This document shows positions 1 to 9,156 of a stretch of DNA of 64,000 nt, one piece after another. The notes beneath the pieces are model-generated. The model was not told the origin of the DNA. It did no database searches and was given only the letters and a program-made list of their open reading frames with translations. Origin of the DNA: Bacteroidota bacterium (lineage in GTDB: Bacteria > Bacteroidota > Bacteroidia > NS11-12g > UBA9320); NCBI GenBank assembly GCA_016124755.1, contig WGNA01000007.1, positions 124,001-188,000 on the forward strand. Reading direction: 5' to 3'. The translations under genes were made by a program, and so were the position numbers. The stretch's first letter is position 1, and each line of letters starts with the position of its first letter.

Positions 1-20
1 GTTCTGAAGAGTACCGAAAT

Positions 21-54
21 AAAAAAAGCGCTTAGTTGACTAAGCGCTTTTTTT
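21..54. terminator. Bidirectional intrinsic terminator downstream of gldJ
   Basis: A perfect 15-bp stem (A-rich arm, then GCGCTTAG) with loop TTGA is followed by a T-run on both strands. It lies 20 bp beyond the gldJ stop and would end gldJ transcription from the minus strand. It would also end a plus-strand gene left of the window. Confidence 0.85.
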
Positions 55-74
55 ATTTTTATTCTTAAACTGAA

Positions 75-1496
75 TCAAGGTGCTCCAACTCTGTGCATCG
101 CACATCGGAAACCAAGAGTTGAAAGTGATTGTTCTTCATCAAGGAATCTTCTTGTTCCGGGTGACATCCAATAAGCTCTGTCATTCCATGAAGCTCCCTT
201 ATAAACATGTGCCTTGTTATTTACTAGTGAAGTAACACCATAGTCGTACTGCTCCTCTCCACCATTGTAATATTCTTCATCGAGATATCCAATGTTGTCC
301 GCCTTCTTGTAGTTTCTTCTGTTCACGTTATCCCGATCTTCAACCGGAACGTATTGAATTCTACCCAAGCTGTCTTTGAGGTCAATTACACCGTCCTCGT
401 CAAGTTTCTTTTTGGTATAAACATTTCCCCGGTAAGGATTGAAGTCTGTAACATCATCATAAGTGAGAACACGATAAACATCCATCACCCACTCGCTCAC
501 ATTACCACTCATATTGTAGAGGCCATAGTCGTTAGGCCAGTACGCTTTAACTTCGGTTGTAATCAGTGCTCCGTCGTTTAACCAGGCGGCAATACCACCC
601 TGATCACCTTTTCCTCTTTTAAAGTTTGCGTTAATCAAACCTCTGTCTTTTTCTGAACCACCGTGATGCCGAACGGTTAAACCACCCCAGCTGTAGATCT
701 TTTTGTTATTAACGTTTTCGTATTGCGATGCTCCAATGTTAGCAGTAGCTGCATATTCCCATTCCGCTTCAGTTGGCAAACGATAATCCGGTAAGAAGAT
801 ACCATCCTCCATTCTTACGTTTCGGGTACCTTTTTTAACATTAATATCTTTTATCAGATGCTTGCCGTCTTTACCTTGAAACTGACCTGCGAGATAAGCT
901 CCCTGGTTGAAATTTTCCTCGTTCATCTGATCAATATCCGGTTGAAGAATTCCTTCCCGGATAAGGATCATTTCATTAACCCGGTCGCTTCTCCATGCGG
1001 CATACGCGGTAGCTTGCAACCAATTAACACCAACTACAGGATAATTTTTGTACGCAGGATGTCGAAGGTAATACTCAACATACGGCTCGTTATAAGCAAG
1101 TTTATCGCGCCAGCAATTAGTATCAGGTAATGCAGTTTCCCATACTTCGGGATAATCAACGTAAACCCTTCTCAACCAATGAAGATATTCCAGGTAATTA
1201 AGGTTGCTGATCTCGCATTCATCCATATAAAAGGAGTGTACGGATACCTTTCGCTCGATGTTATCGTGTTCGTAAAGAACATCGTGTTCAGAAGATCCCA
1301 TTGTAAACTGACCTCCTTTAACATACACGAGACCCGGTCCTGTTTCCTGACCTGCATAGTCATACGTTTCAAAACCTCCCCACTTCGAATCGTTGTAATT
1401 CCAGCCTGTAACAGCCGACTTTTCCTTCTTACAAGAAGTTACGAAAAGCGCGGTAGACGCAGCCAATAAAACGATAGATAACTTTCTGTTCATCAT
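75..1496 (-). CDS. gldJ: Gliding motility / T9SS lipoprotein GldJ
   Basis: This is an outer-membrane-associated lipoprotein of the gliding and type IX secretion apparatus, where GldJ is needed for stable assembly with GldK. The N-terminus is a lipoprotein signal peptide ending in the lipobox LFVTSC. The rest is a formylglycine-generating-enzyme-like (FGE-sulfatase) fold: GGQFTMGSSEHD near the start, RLPTEAEWEYAA in the middle, MSGNVSEWV followed by NPYRGN, and GASWNDRAYW...LGFRCA at the end. At about 473 aa it is somewhat shorter than the F. johnsoniae protein. An upstream ATG at 1511 would add five residues (MTITD) before the basic n-region, so the double ATG at 1496/1493 is preferred. In F. 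johnsoniae gldJ sits beside porU and porV. Here a PorP/SprF gene and its relic lie between gldJ and porU. Confidence 0.9.
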   Translation of the reverse strand: MMNRKLSIVLLAASTALFVTSCKKEKSAVTGWNYNDSKWGGFETYDYAGQETGPGLVYVKGGQFTMGSSEHDVLYEHDNIERKVSVHSFYMDECEISNLNYLEYLHWLRRVYVDYPEVWETALPDTNCWRDKLAYNEPYVEYYLRHPAYKNYPVVGVNWLQATAYAAWRSDRVNEMILIREGILQPDIDQMNEENFNQGAYLAGQFQGKDGKHLIKDINVKKGTRNVRMEDGIFLPDYRLPTEAEWEYAATANIGASQYENVNNKKIYSWGGLTVRHHGGSEKDRGLINANFKRGKGDQGGIAAWLNDGALITTEVKAYWPNDYGLYNMSGNVSEWVMDVYRVLTYDDVTDFNPYRGNVYTKKKLDEDGVIDLKDSLGRIQYVPVEDRDNVNRRNYKKADNIGYLDEEYYNGGEEQYDYGVTSLVNNKAHVYKGASWNDRAYWMSPGTRRFLDEEQSLSTLGFRCAMHRVGAP

Positions 1497-1655
1497 ATCT
1501 GTGATGGTCATTTTTCTAAGAACTTACAAGTTTAAACTTTTATTGCTTATAGAAAACCCTACAAAAAAAATTAGTTTAAATGAAAGCATTCGGTACGAAA
1601 AAGTTTCATCCATCATTCACCTAAACTTGCCAAACTGATCGGAATGCTATTGATT

Positions 1656-2626
1656 TCATAATGCCGGGACACAGCGAGAAACTGTATTCTCAAGGATGGA
1701 ATTCAAGCCCTTCAGAATTGATGTACTAAACGAAACTTCTCCAAAGCAATCTGCAAAATGTTGCTGATTGTTATAGAAAGGTCTTCTGATCAGTGATAAC
1801 ATGATTTTGGAATCTTTGAAAAGACAAGCTACAGATACCGCCGAGAGCCAACGAGTATCCTTTGAAACTGAAACAGATGTTGAATGAATAAGAACTTGAT
1901 TTGTGGAGATCACCTGTTTTTCCGTACCGAATTTGAACGATAGCCAATGATAACGCAGTAATGCATTAACAGCCTTTGCGTCAAACTGCTATTGATTAAA
2001 AAATGGCATCACGTAATATTCCTCAGATTGATTATTCAATGTTCCAATTAAAATTTTCCGAGCCAGTTGACCTGACACATATATGTTATGCAACTCCATA
2101 GGATCAGCATAAAATAAGGCTAGGGGTTGGTTTAGGTTATGAGAAGAAATTGATAGAAACCATTTGGGGTTGGTGAAGATTAGCCCAGCTCCGGCACATA
2201 AGTATGACAATCTTTGGGTAACCAGCGGCTCACGTGTAGCGCGTAAATAACCTCTTGTTGCTACTTCCAGACCAAGGTTTGTGACTCCGGTAAAATTCGT
2301 AAAGTCAACCTTTCTATCATAGAGTTCTGTATTAAAACCCAATCCCGGAAACGAGTTGTTTTTGAACCTGTATTCATAAGAGTAGCATAGATTAAAGTTG
2401 TTGGTATTGCAAACTTTGTTCATTAGAAATCCTTAATAAACCCTAATCCAAAAGAACCTGCTTTATTTAAATATACCTCAACTGAGGTTGAATGTGTTTC
2501 AAAGTCTCAATCCTCCCGTTTGAAATGATAAGCTGTTCGGATCAACTTATCCTGAAGTCCGACGCCGGTTAAAGCCGGATTTATTAATGCAGGTATTCCG
2601 AATATCTGAAGATATACGGGCTGTTG
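1656..2626 (-). pseudogene. Decayed second PorP/SprF-family gene
   Basis: This is a broken paralogue of the intact PorP/SprF gene just upstream. From about 2626 the minus strand reads QPVYLQIFGIPALINPALTG, matching the mature N-terminus of the neighbour (DPEFSQFYATPVYTNPAMAG). A TGA interrupts after HFKRED, and tandem stops and a frame change follow near 2420. A 144-codon stretch (1989-2423) then matches the middle of the family: YSYEYRF, KVDFTNFTG, ATRGYLRATREPLV, and SSHNLNQPLALFYADP against AVHNLIEPVQSFYGDP. A TAG at 1989-1991 interrupts again. The same frame continues to 1656 with a C-terminal match (SAVSVACLFKDSKIM against DALMILIGFRKDKFK). No signal peptide is found: upstream there is only the neighbour's terminator. 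The relic is inferred to be a former tandem duplicate, now non-functional. Confidence 0.8.
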
Positions 2627-2666
2627 TTATGCAAACCCAATCTTGGTTGAGCACAAAACGATCTGT

Positions 2667-2703
2667 AAAAAAAAAGACTCCTGAAGAGATTTCAGGAGTC
2701 TTT
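2667..2703 (-). terminator. Intrinsic terminator of the PorP/SprF gene
   Basis: A 13-bp perfect stem (AAAGACTCCTGAA and its complement) with a 5-nt loop is followed, on the minus strand, by nine T residues. It lies about 33 bp past the stop of the intact PorP/SprF gene and separates it from the relic. Confidence 0.85.
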
Positions 2704-2735
2704 AAAAGTTTTATTAATCGTGATTTCAATTTTTA

Positions 2736-3746
2736 TCAGAAATCCGGGCAGTGCAACACTCTGTATTTATGTTGCGGGGCGCGAGCACACCATTCAATGG
2801 CTGCACTCACTTCATGTGATCCGGGAGCAGCTGCTCTTTTGGAATCCACAGTTAAATCATAACTATATCCAAATTTGAACTTGTCTTTGCGGAACCCGAT
2901 GAGTATCATCAACGCATCAGAATTTCTGTATTGACCAAATGTTTGTCTAAACCATAAACCTGAAACCAATGGTCCCCGATTAAGATAAAACCCAACATTC
3001 AACTGAGTAAATTTCGCCTGCATCATGAAAAGTGCGTTAGGTGAGAAAGTACTGTTTGGATTCTTTCTTCTATCGAGCGCAATCACAGAACCTGCATGAA
3101 CAGTATATCTCCTGGGTAACTTTGCAGCCGGGTCTCCATAAAAAGACTGAACCGGTTCAATTAAATTGTGAACAGCAACACCTGCATAGAAATTTTTGGT
3201 GTATGCCAAGAAGCCAGTACTAAAGTTTGGTGAAGTAATTTTATTGGAAACCACAGGTTCATTTGTCGGGTTTACAAAACCTCTTGTTGCATCGATCTGA
3301 TCTTCGAATCTGAGTTTTGAGAAATCAAGACCTCTCTGAATTACCTGACCTTCCAATCCGAAACGCATCCAAAACTTTTTGGTTACCTCAAGCTGGTATG
3401 AATAAACAGCACTCACCTGAGAAGTCTTTAACAAACCTTCGCCGGCTACGTCCTGAACTGCAAGCAATCCAAGACCACCTTTAATTTTGTCAAAATGCTG
3501 ATCATACGAAAAAGCAGTGGTAACGAAAGTCCCGGGTAGACTTGGCCACTGGTTTCTGTAGTTGATTACGGCCCGTCCGCCACCATTGCATTGTCCGGTT
3601 CCTGCCATTGCAGGATTGGTGTAAACAGGAGTCGCATAAAATTGAGAAAATTCCGGATCCTGTGCCCAGGAATATGCGGAAATACAAACTGCCAGGAATA
3701 ACATTACCGGCTTAACCAATGTAGTGGCTTTAATCCCTTTGATCAT
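2736..3746 (-). CDS. T9SS membrane protein of the PorP/SprF family
   Basis: This is an outer-membrane beta-barrel-like protein of the PorP/SprF family. Members anchor or export particular T9SS partners (SprF is needed for SprB export in F. johnsoniae). A signal peptide covers about residues 1-29, ending AYSWAQ. The family signature QDPEFSQFYATPVYTNPAMAG follows directly, then NYRNQWPSLPG, and the C-terminus has the typical cysteine pair (EWCARAP...HCPDF). At 336 aa it is of normal length. The gene is divergent from porU and followed by a strong terminator. PorP/SprF genes usually sit next to the large adhesin or secreted protein they serve. No such partner is adjacent here, so its specific cargo cannot be named. 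Confidence 0.88.
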   Translation of the reverse strand: MIKGIKATTLVKPVMLFLAVCISAYSWAQDPEFSQFYATPVYTNPAMAGTGQCNGGGRAVINYRNQWPSLPGTFVTTAFSYDQHFDKIKGGLGLLAVQDVAGEGLLKTSQVSAVYSYQLEVTKKFWMRFGLEGQVIQRGLDFSKLRFEDQIDATRGFVNPTNEPVVSNKITSPNFSTGFLAYTKNFYAGVAVHNLIEPVQSFYGDPAAKLPRRYTVHAGSVIALDRRKNPNSTFSPNALFMMQAKFTQLNVGFYLNRGPLVSGLWFRQTFGQYRNSDALMILIGFRKDKFKFGYSYDLTVDSKRAAAPGSHEVSAAIEWCARAPQHKYRVLHCPDF

Positions 3747-3928
3747 ATAATTCTGTAATGTTTTAAACTCAGATACCTAATTGAGGATAAACGCTGCAAA
3801 TAATTTTGTAAAGATATTCTGTTTGAATGACCACTACAAAAAAATTACTCAAATTAAACAATATTTGATTGGGCTTATTGTTGTTCGAAGGAGAATTATT
3901 GTAGTCGTAAACCTTAATTGAAACCCGC

Positions 3929-6900
3929 ATGAAATGGGCGTTCTCGTGTCTGTTATTTTTTTATGTTGTTAATTTATGTTCGGCCCAAGAGACCGAATTT
4001 TCACCAGATTCCTACACCATTAGCTGGAAAGGAAACATCCCTTCAGGATGTGAATACACACAGTTGAACGGCAATTCTTTGCCGGTAAAATTTTTACGTT
4101 TTGAAACCACAGCGTTTTCCAAACAACTTAAAATTTTGAATGAAATCTGGACTGATTGTGAACAGGATCCGCAACTTCTAAAATCAGTTGAAACCTTTAG
4201 TTCAAATCTGAAGCAGTATATAACCTCCGAAAGCGGCAAACTATATCTTAATGTAGAAGTTCCGGTTTTCAGATCAAATACTCAGAGTGGTAATCTTCAA
4301 AAACTGGTTTCCTTTAAATTGGCAGAATCCAATGCGGCTTTTTCAAATCCCTTTAATAAAGCACTTGGAAAGAAATCTGAGTTTGCTGCAAATAGTGTTT
4401 TAAGCAACGGAGATTGGTATAAGTTCCGGGTAATAAATGAAGGAGTGTTCCGGATTACGGCCTCCCAACTAAAAGATATCGGACTCGATTTAGCCAACAT
4501 TGACATTTCTTCCTTTCAGGTATTCGGAACTGAAGGAGGCCCGCTTCCTGAAATTATTGACGACTCCCGAACAGATGACTTAAAGGAACTTGCGGTTCAG
4601 ATAATTGATGCAAATGGAAACGGGAAATTGGATGGTAGTGAGCAGATAATGTTTTATGCCGAGGGGCCTCACGTGTGGCGATACAACAGTTCCCTCAAAA
4701 TGGATACACATGAATTCAACTACTTCGACAATCAAAACTTCATTTTCCTGACGCATTCTCAGCAGAAAGGAAAGCGAATTCAGCAAAATAGTTCAGGGGA
4801 AGGAACCGCCTACGACTCCACTTATGTATCTTTTCTTGCCAGAACTTTTCACGAAACAGATGAATATCAAGGTTCCTTATCCGGCAGAATTTGGCTTGGG
4901 GAATCATTTTTAAATCAAAACGACAGATCCTTCAAACAAACTTTTCCGAATGCTCTGATTGATTCAAAAGGAACAATTCGATACCGCGTTGCCTGCAGAT
5001 CTATAATTGCCAGTTCCGGAATGCGTGTTCAAATGAACGGGACCACTCTGGAAAACATAGGTTTCTCGCCTGTAAGTGGTGATTTTGAGGAAAACTTCAT
5101 GGACCTGAGACCCAACACTGTTAAAACTTTCAATATCGCCGGCAGTGAGTATAATCTGGACTTCACCTTTTTCCCGGGGAATTCAACAGCGAATGCATGG
5201 GTTGATTATTTCGAAATATCGGTACCATCTGAATTGAAATTCTCCTCCGGATCCGGATTTCAATCTGTTCAACTTTATAAGACCGAATCTTACAACCGAA
5301 TCAAGTTACGATTTAATGAGCTGGCAACCGAATTTTGGGATGTTACAGATTATTTCAATTCGGCTGTTTGCTCTACATTTGATGATAGTGGTAAGCCATC
5401 ATTTATCACTTCTACAAGTGGTCTCAGAAAAAAGTTCATTTCTTTTACCGGCTCCTCAATTGGAACTCCCGAATATGCCGGTAAAGTTTCAAACCAAAAT
5501 CTGCACGCTCTCCGGGATATTGAATATGCCATTATTTCCCCAAAGTCCTTTTTAGATCAGGCTAATAAACTGGCAACGTTTCATACCCAACACTATAATT
5601 ATAAGGTATCTGTAATAGAACTGGAAGACATCTATAACGAATTTAGTGGTGGAGTTGAAGATGTTACTGCGATAAGAGATTTTCTCAGAATGTTGTATGT
5701 GAATGGTAAAACCGGTTCTGTACCTCTGCGTTTCGCCTTGTTATTCGGAGATGGTTCCTATGATTACAAAGACCGGCTTTCGTACAACACCAATTTCATC
5801 CCAACATTCCAGAGCAGGGAATCAAACAACCCGAGTTATTCTTATGCCTCCGATGATTACTTTGCTATCCTCGAATCCGGTGAAGGATATTTCGATGTTA
5901 CCGGAGCACAGGAAGGTTTGGATATTGGTATCGGAAGAATTCCGTGCAGAACCCAGGAACAGGCCAATATTGCCTTGAACAAGGTTACTCATTATCACGA
6001 AAAACCTGCGTTGGGTGAGTGGAGAAACAACGTAACATTTCTGGGCGACGATGAAGACAACAATACACACTTCCGAGATTCTGAGAATGTTTCAAAAAAG
6101 ATTGACAATCAGGCACCCGTCTTTAACATTAAAAAGATTTATCTGGATGCATACGAAGAACAATCCTATGGAAGCGGTCAAAAATACCCGGAGGTTAATG
6201 ATGAGATTGACCATAGTTTTGATCGGGGTCAACTAATTTTTAATTATCTCGGACATGGTGGCTCGAGTGGAATGGCTCATGAAAGAGTCGTAACCAGAGA
6301 GCAAATCAGAGCATGGTCTAATTACGACAAACTTCCGGTTGTTATCACAGCCACATGTGAGCTTTCAAGATATGATGATCCTTCTCAGGATTCTCCGGGC
6401 GAACTAATGTTATTTGATGATGACGGAGGTGCAATCGCCCTCATTACCACAACCCGAATTGTTTTTATTGGCAACAATTACAACCTCAATGACAAAATCA
6501 TTGACAACAACATGTTTAATATTTCCAGTGTTCGACCCACTTTGGGAGAAATAATGATGAAAGGGAAAAACAATTCCTTACGCGCAGTGAATCAGCGAAA
6601 TTTCACATTGCTTGGAGATCCGGGTGTTGTAATGGCTTACCCCAAATACAACGTGGTAACAACAGCAATAAACGATTCGGTAATTGGGATTCAGGCCATG
6701 GATACTTTCAAAGCATTTTCTAAGATGAAGATTGACGGTGAAATCAGAGATCACAATAACCAGTTAATTCCTGATTTCAACGGTGTGGTTTTTCCAACGG
6801 TTTTTGACAAGTATGTAAAATATCTCACTCTCGGTAATGACCCGGAAAGTAAGGTAGACTCCTTTTTCATGCAAAACAGTGTTTTGTACCGGGGGCAAGT

Positions 6901-7735
6901 GAGCGTGCAAAACGGGAAGTTTTCATTTCAGTTCGTAGTTCCAAAAGACATCGCCTATCAGTTCGGCAACGGTAAAATATCTTATTACGCCATGAACGAA
7001 AATCTGGATGACGCCAACGGTTACGAAAAAGACATTAAAGTTGGCGGTTCCATTTCCGACATTGCTACAGATACTACCGGACCATCCATAGATTTATTCA
7101 TGGATGATTTCTCCTTTGTTTTCGGTGGTATTACAGGTACAAAGCCGATTTTGCTATGCAAGCTGTTTGATGAAAACGGTATCAACACTGTTGGTAATGG
7201 AATTGGGCGGGATATCACCGCTATACTCGATGAAGGCACCGAACAGGAAAAAATTATTGTACTTAACGACTATTATCAGGCAACACTGGATTCTTATCAG
7301 GAAGGACTTATCCGTTATCCAATGGAAGCTCTTTCTAATGGTCGTCATACGATTCGGGTAAGAGTTTGGGATGTATATAACAATACCGCTGAAGACTACA
7401 CCGAATTTATTGTTGCCACAGATGAAAATCTGAAAATTGACCACATACTTAATTATCCAAACCCGTTCACAACAGCAACCACTTTTCACTTCGATCACAA
7501 CCGGGCAGGGATGAATCTCGACGTACTCATTCAGGTAATGACAGTAAGCGGAAAAGTTGTAAAAACGCTTGAAAGCATGAACAACAATGGAGATTCACAT
7601 TTCTCAGCTATTGATTGGGACGGCCGGGATGACTTCGGTGACAAACTAGCGCGGGGAGTATATATTTATAAAGTAACCGTGCGCTCGGAAGATGGCAAAA
7701 AGACATCTGAGATTCAGAAATTGGTATTACTGTGA
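3929..7735 (+). CDS. porU: T9SS C-terminal signal peptidase PorU
   Basis: PorU is the gingipain-like cysteine protease that removes the C-terminal sorting domain of T9SS cargo at the cell surface and attaches cargo to A-LPS. The 1268-aa protein has a signal peptide ending CSAQ. A Peptidase_C25 domain spans roughly residues 530-920, with the catalytic His at about 776 in NYLGHGGSSG and the nucleophile Cys at about 810 in VITATCELSR. It ends in its own sorting-like domain (NYPNPF at about 1175, then GVYIYKVTV). It lies directly upstream of porV, with which it forms the attachment complex in known systems. The intergenic gap to porV is about 60 bp. Confidence 0.93.
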   Translation: MKWAFSCLLFFYVVNLCSAQETEFSPDSYTISWKGNIPSGCEYTQLNGNSLPVKFLRFETTAFSKQLKILNEIWTDCEQDPQLLKSVETFSSNLKQYITSESGKLYLNVEVPVFRSNTQSGNLQKLVSFKLAESNAAFSNPFNKALGKKSEFAANSVLSNGDWYKFRVINEGVFRITASQLKDIGLDLANIDISSFQVFGTEGGPLPEIIDDSRTDDLKELAVQIIDANGNGKLDGSEQIMFYAEGPHVWRYNSSLKMDTHEFNYFDNQNFIFLTHSQQKGKRIQQNSSGEGTAYDSTYVSFLARTFHETDEYQGSLSGRIWLGESFLNQNDRSFKQTFPNALIDSKGTIRYRVACRSIIASSGMRVQMNGTTLENIGFSPVSGDFEENFMDLRPNTVKTFNIAGSEYNLDFTFFPGNSTANAWVDYFEISVPSELKFSSGSGFQSVQLYKTESYNRIKLRFNELATEFWDVTDYFNSAVCSTFDDSGKPSFITSTSGLRKKFISFTGSSIGTPEYAGKVSNQNLHALRDIEYAIISPKSFLDQANKLATFHTQHYNYKVSVIELEDIYNEFSGGVEDVTAIRDFLRMLYVNGKTGSVPLRFALLFGDGSYDYKDRLSYNTNFIPTFQSRESNNPSYSYASDDYFAILESGEGYFDVTGAQEGLDIGIGRIPCRTQEQANIALNKVTHYHEKPALGEWRNNVTFLGDDEDNNTHFRDSENVSKKIDNQAPVFNIKKIYLDAYEEQSYGSGQKYPEVNDEIDHSFDRGQLIFNYLGHGGSSGMAHERVVTREQIRAWSNYDKLPVVITATCELSRYDDPSQDSPGELMLFDDDGGAIALITTTRIVFIGNNYNLNDKIIDNNMFNISSVRPTLGEIMMKGKNNSLRAVNQRNFTLLGDPGVVMAYPKYNVVTTAINDSVIGIQAMDTFKAFSKMKIDGEIRDHNNQLIPDFNGVVFPTVFDKYVKYLTLGNDPESKVDSFFMQNSVLYRGQVSVQNGKFSFQFVVPKDIAYQFGNGKISYYAMNENLDDANGYEKDIKVGGSISDIATDTTGPSIDLFMDDFSFVFGGITGTKPILLCKLFDENGINTVGNGIGRDITAILDEGTEQEKIIVLNDYYQATLDSYQEGLIRYPMEALSNGRHTIRVRVWDVYNNTAEDYTEFIVATDENLKIDHILNYPNPFTTATTFHFDHNRAGMNLDVLIQVMTVSGKVVKTLESMNNNGDSHFSAIDWDGRDDFGDKLARGVYIYKVTVRSEDGKKTSEIQKLVLL

Positions 7736-7759
7736 TGGTGCCTTAATAAAAGAAAAATA

Positions 7760-7767
7760 TAAATTTG
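7760..7767 (+). promoter_or_regulatory. Candidate -7 element for porV
   Basis: TAAATTTG is an exact match to the Bacteroidota -7 consensus TAnnTTTG, about 31 bp before the porV TTG start. No convincing -33 TTTG is seen at the usual spacing, so porV may mainly be read through from porU. Confidence 0.4.
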
Positions 7768-7798
7768 CCTGATACGTTAAACCACAAAATTCAAAAGC

Positions 7799-9076
7799 TT
7801 GAAAGTTAGATTGATAAAACCAAAGTCGCTGTTGATACTAACCTTTTTCGGATGCGGAATTCAGCTGTCTTTCGGACAAGGTGGAATCTCCCCGGTAATC
7901 AAAGACAACAGTTCTCTTTTAGGTCAACGAAATGTTATCACAACTGCGGTTCCCTTTCTCACCATTACACCAGATGCACGCGCAGCCGGAATGGGCGACA
8001 TAGGAGTTGCTACATCTCCCGATGCAAACAGCATTCACTGGAACCCCGGCAAACTTGCTTTTGTGGATGACGATGGAGGAGTTTCTTTAGGTGCAGCTCC
8101 GTGGTTGCGTTCACTGGTTCCGGATGTTTGGTTTTATTATTTATCAGCTTACTCCAAAGTTGGCAACAAAAAACGAAGTACAGTTGCCGGTTCCCTGAGA
8201 TACTTCAGCCTTGGCCAAATCGAATTCACCGATCAACTTGGCAATGCTCAGGGTAGCGATGAACCAAAAGAATTTGCCTTGGACTTTGCCTATTCCCTTC
8301 AATTGTCTAAAAAACTCTCTTTGGGTATAGCAACAAGATATATCAACAGCCGCCTCGTGTCCAAAAGGGTTTATAATGGTGTTGAAATCAGACCCGGACA
8401 AGGTGTTGCCGGAGATATCGGGATGTATTACAAAGACAAAATTGAAATTAACAAACGCGACTGGAATTGGTCATTAGGAGCGGCAATCACCAATATGGGT
8501 TCTAAAATTACCTATACCAATGATGCCAACCGCGACTTTATTCCGATCAACCTTCGAATAGGTACCTTTTGGCAAACCGAAATAGACGATCACAATAAAA
8601 TCGGATTTGGTGTTGATTTCAACAAACTACTTGTTCCTACCCCACAGCCGGTTTATGTTAAGAATAGTTCAGGTCAGGATTCCATTTATCCCGATGGCTC
8701 AAAACAACTTGAAACCTGGCAAACTTCAGATGATCCGGTTTTGGCAGGAATGATAAAGTCACTTGGTGATGCACCGGGTGGATTTAGAGAAGAATTAAAA
8801 GAGTTCATCACAAACATTGGAGCGGAATACTGGTATGAAGATCAGTTTGCAATTCGCGGTGGTTACTTCCACGAAGCAAAAACCAAAGGTGGTCGTCAGT
8901 ATTTTACTCTGGGTGTTGGAATTCGTTACAACGTTTTCGGTTTAGATATTTCTTATCTGAAACCAATTCAACAAAGACATCCTCTTGAAAATACTTTGAG
9001 ATTTACATTGTTGTTCGATCTTGATGCATTTACGAATCAAAACAATTCATCATCGAACTCCAATCCAAGATCTTAA
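7799..9076 (+). CDS. porV: T9SS outer membrane shuttle protein PorV
   Basis: PorV (LptO) is a 14-strand FadL-like outer-membrane barrel that receives cargo from the translocon and hands it to PorU. The 425-aa protein starts at a TTG. Its signal peptide ends QLSFGQ and is followed by the family hallmarks FLTITPDARAAGMGD and GVATSPDANSIHWNPGKLAF. The C-terminus (GVGIRYNVFGLDISYLKP) is also typical. A short low-complexity N/S-rich tail ends the protein. It lies downstream of porU in the same direction, as in other Bacteroidota. Confidence 0.93.
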   Translation: MKVRLIKPKSLLILTFFGCGIQLSFGQGGISPVIKDNSSLLGQRNVITTAVPFLTITPDARAAGMGDIGVATSPDANSIHWNPGKLAFVDDDGGVSLGAAPWLRSLVPDVWFYYLSAYSKVGNKKRSTVAGSLRYFSLGQIEFTDQLGNAQGSDEPKEFALDFAYSLQLSKKLSLGIATRYINSRLVSKRVYNGVEIRPGQGVAGDIGMYYKDKIEINKRDWNWSLGAAITNMGSKITYTNDANRDFIPINLRIGTFWQTEIDDHNKIGFGVDFNKLLVPTPQPVYVKNSSGQDSIYPDGSKQLETWQTSDDPVLAGMIKSLGDAPGGFREELKEFITNIGAEYWYEDQFAIRGGYFHEAKTKGGRQYFTLGVGIRYNVFGLDISYLKPIQQRHPLENTLRFTLLFDLDAFTNQNNSSSNSNPRS

Positions 9077-9095
9077 TCTCCTTTAAGATATTAAT

Positions 9096-9137
9096 AAAAA
9101 GAAAGCCGGTTGAATAATTTCAACCGGCTTTCTTTTT
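9096..9137. terminator. Bidirectional terminator between porV and lon
   Basis: A perfect 19-bp stem (A5-GAAAGCCGGTTGAA with its complement) with loop TAAT, A-rich on the left and T-rich on the right, can stop transcription from both convergent genes. It sits between the porV stop (9076) and the lon stop (9157). Confidence 0.92.
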
Positions 9138-9156
9138 AATACTGAATAGTGATTTT

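Noticed and set aside
2547-2729. 60-codon minus-strand frame upstream of the PorP relic
   Set aside because: It spans the neighbour's terminator hairpin and is out of frame with the PorP-like reading.
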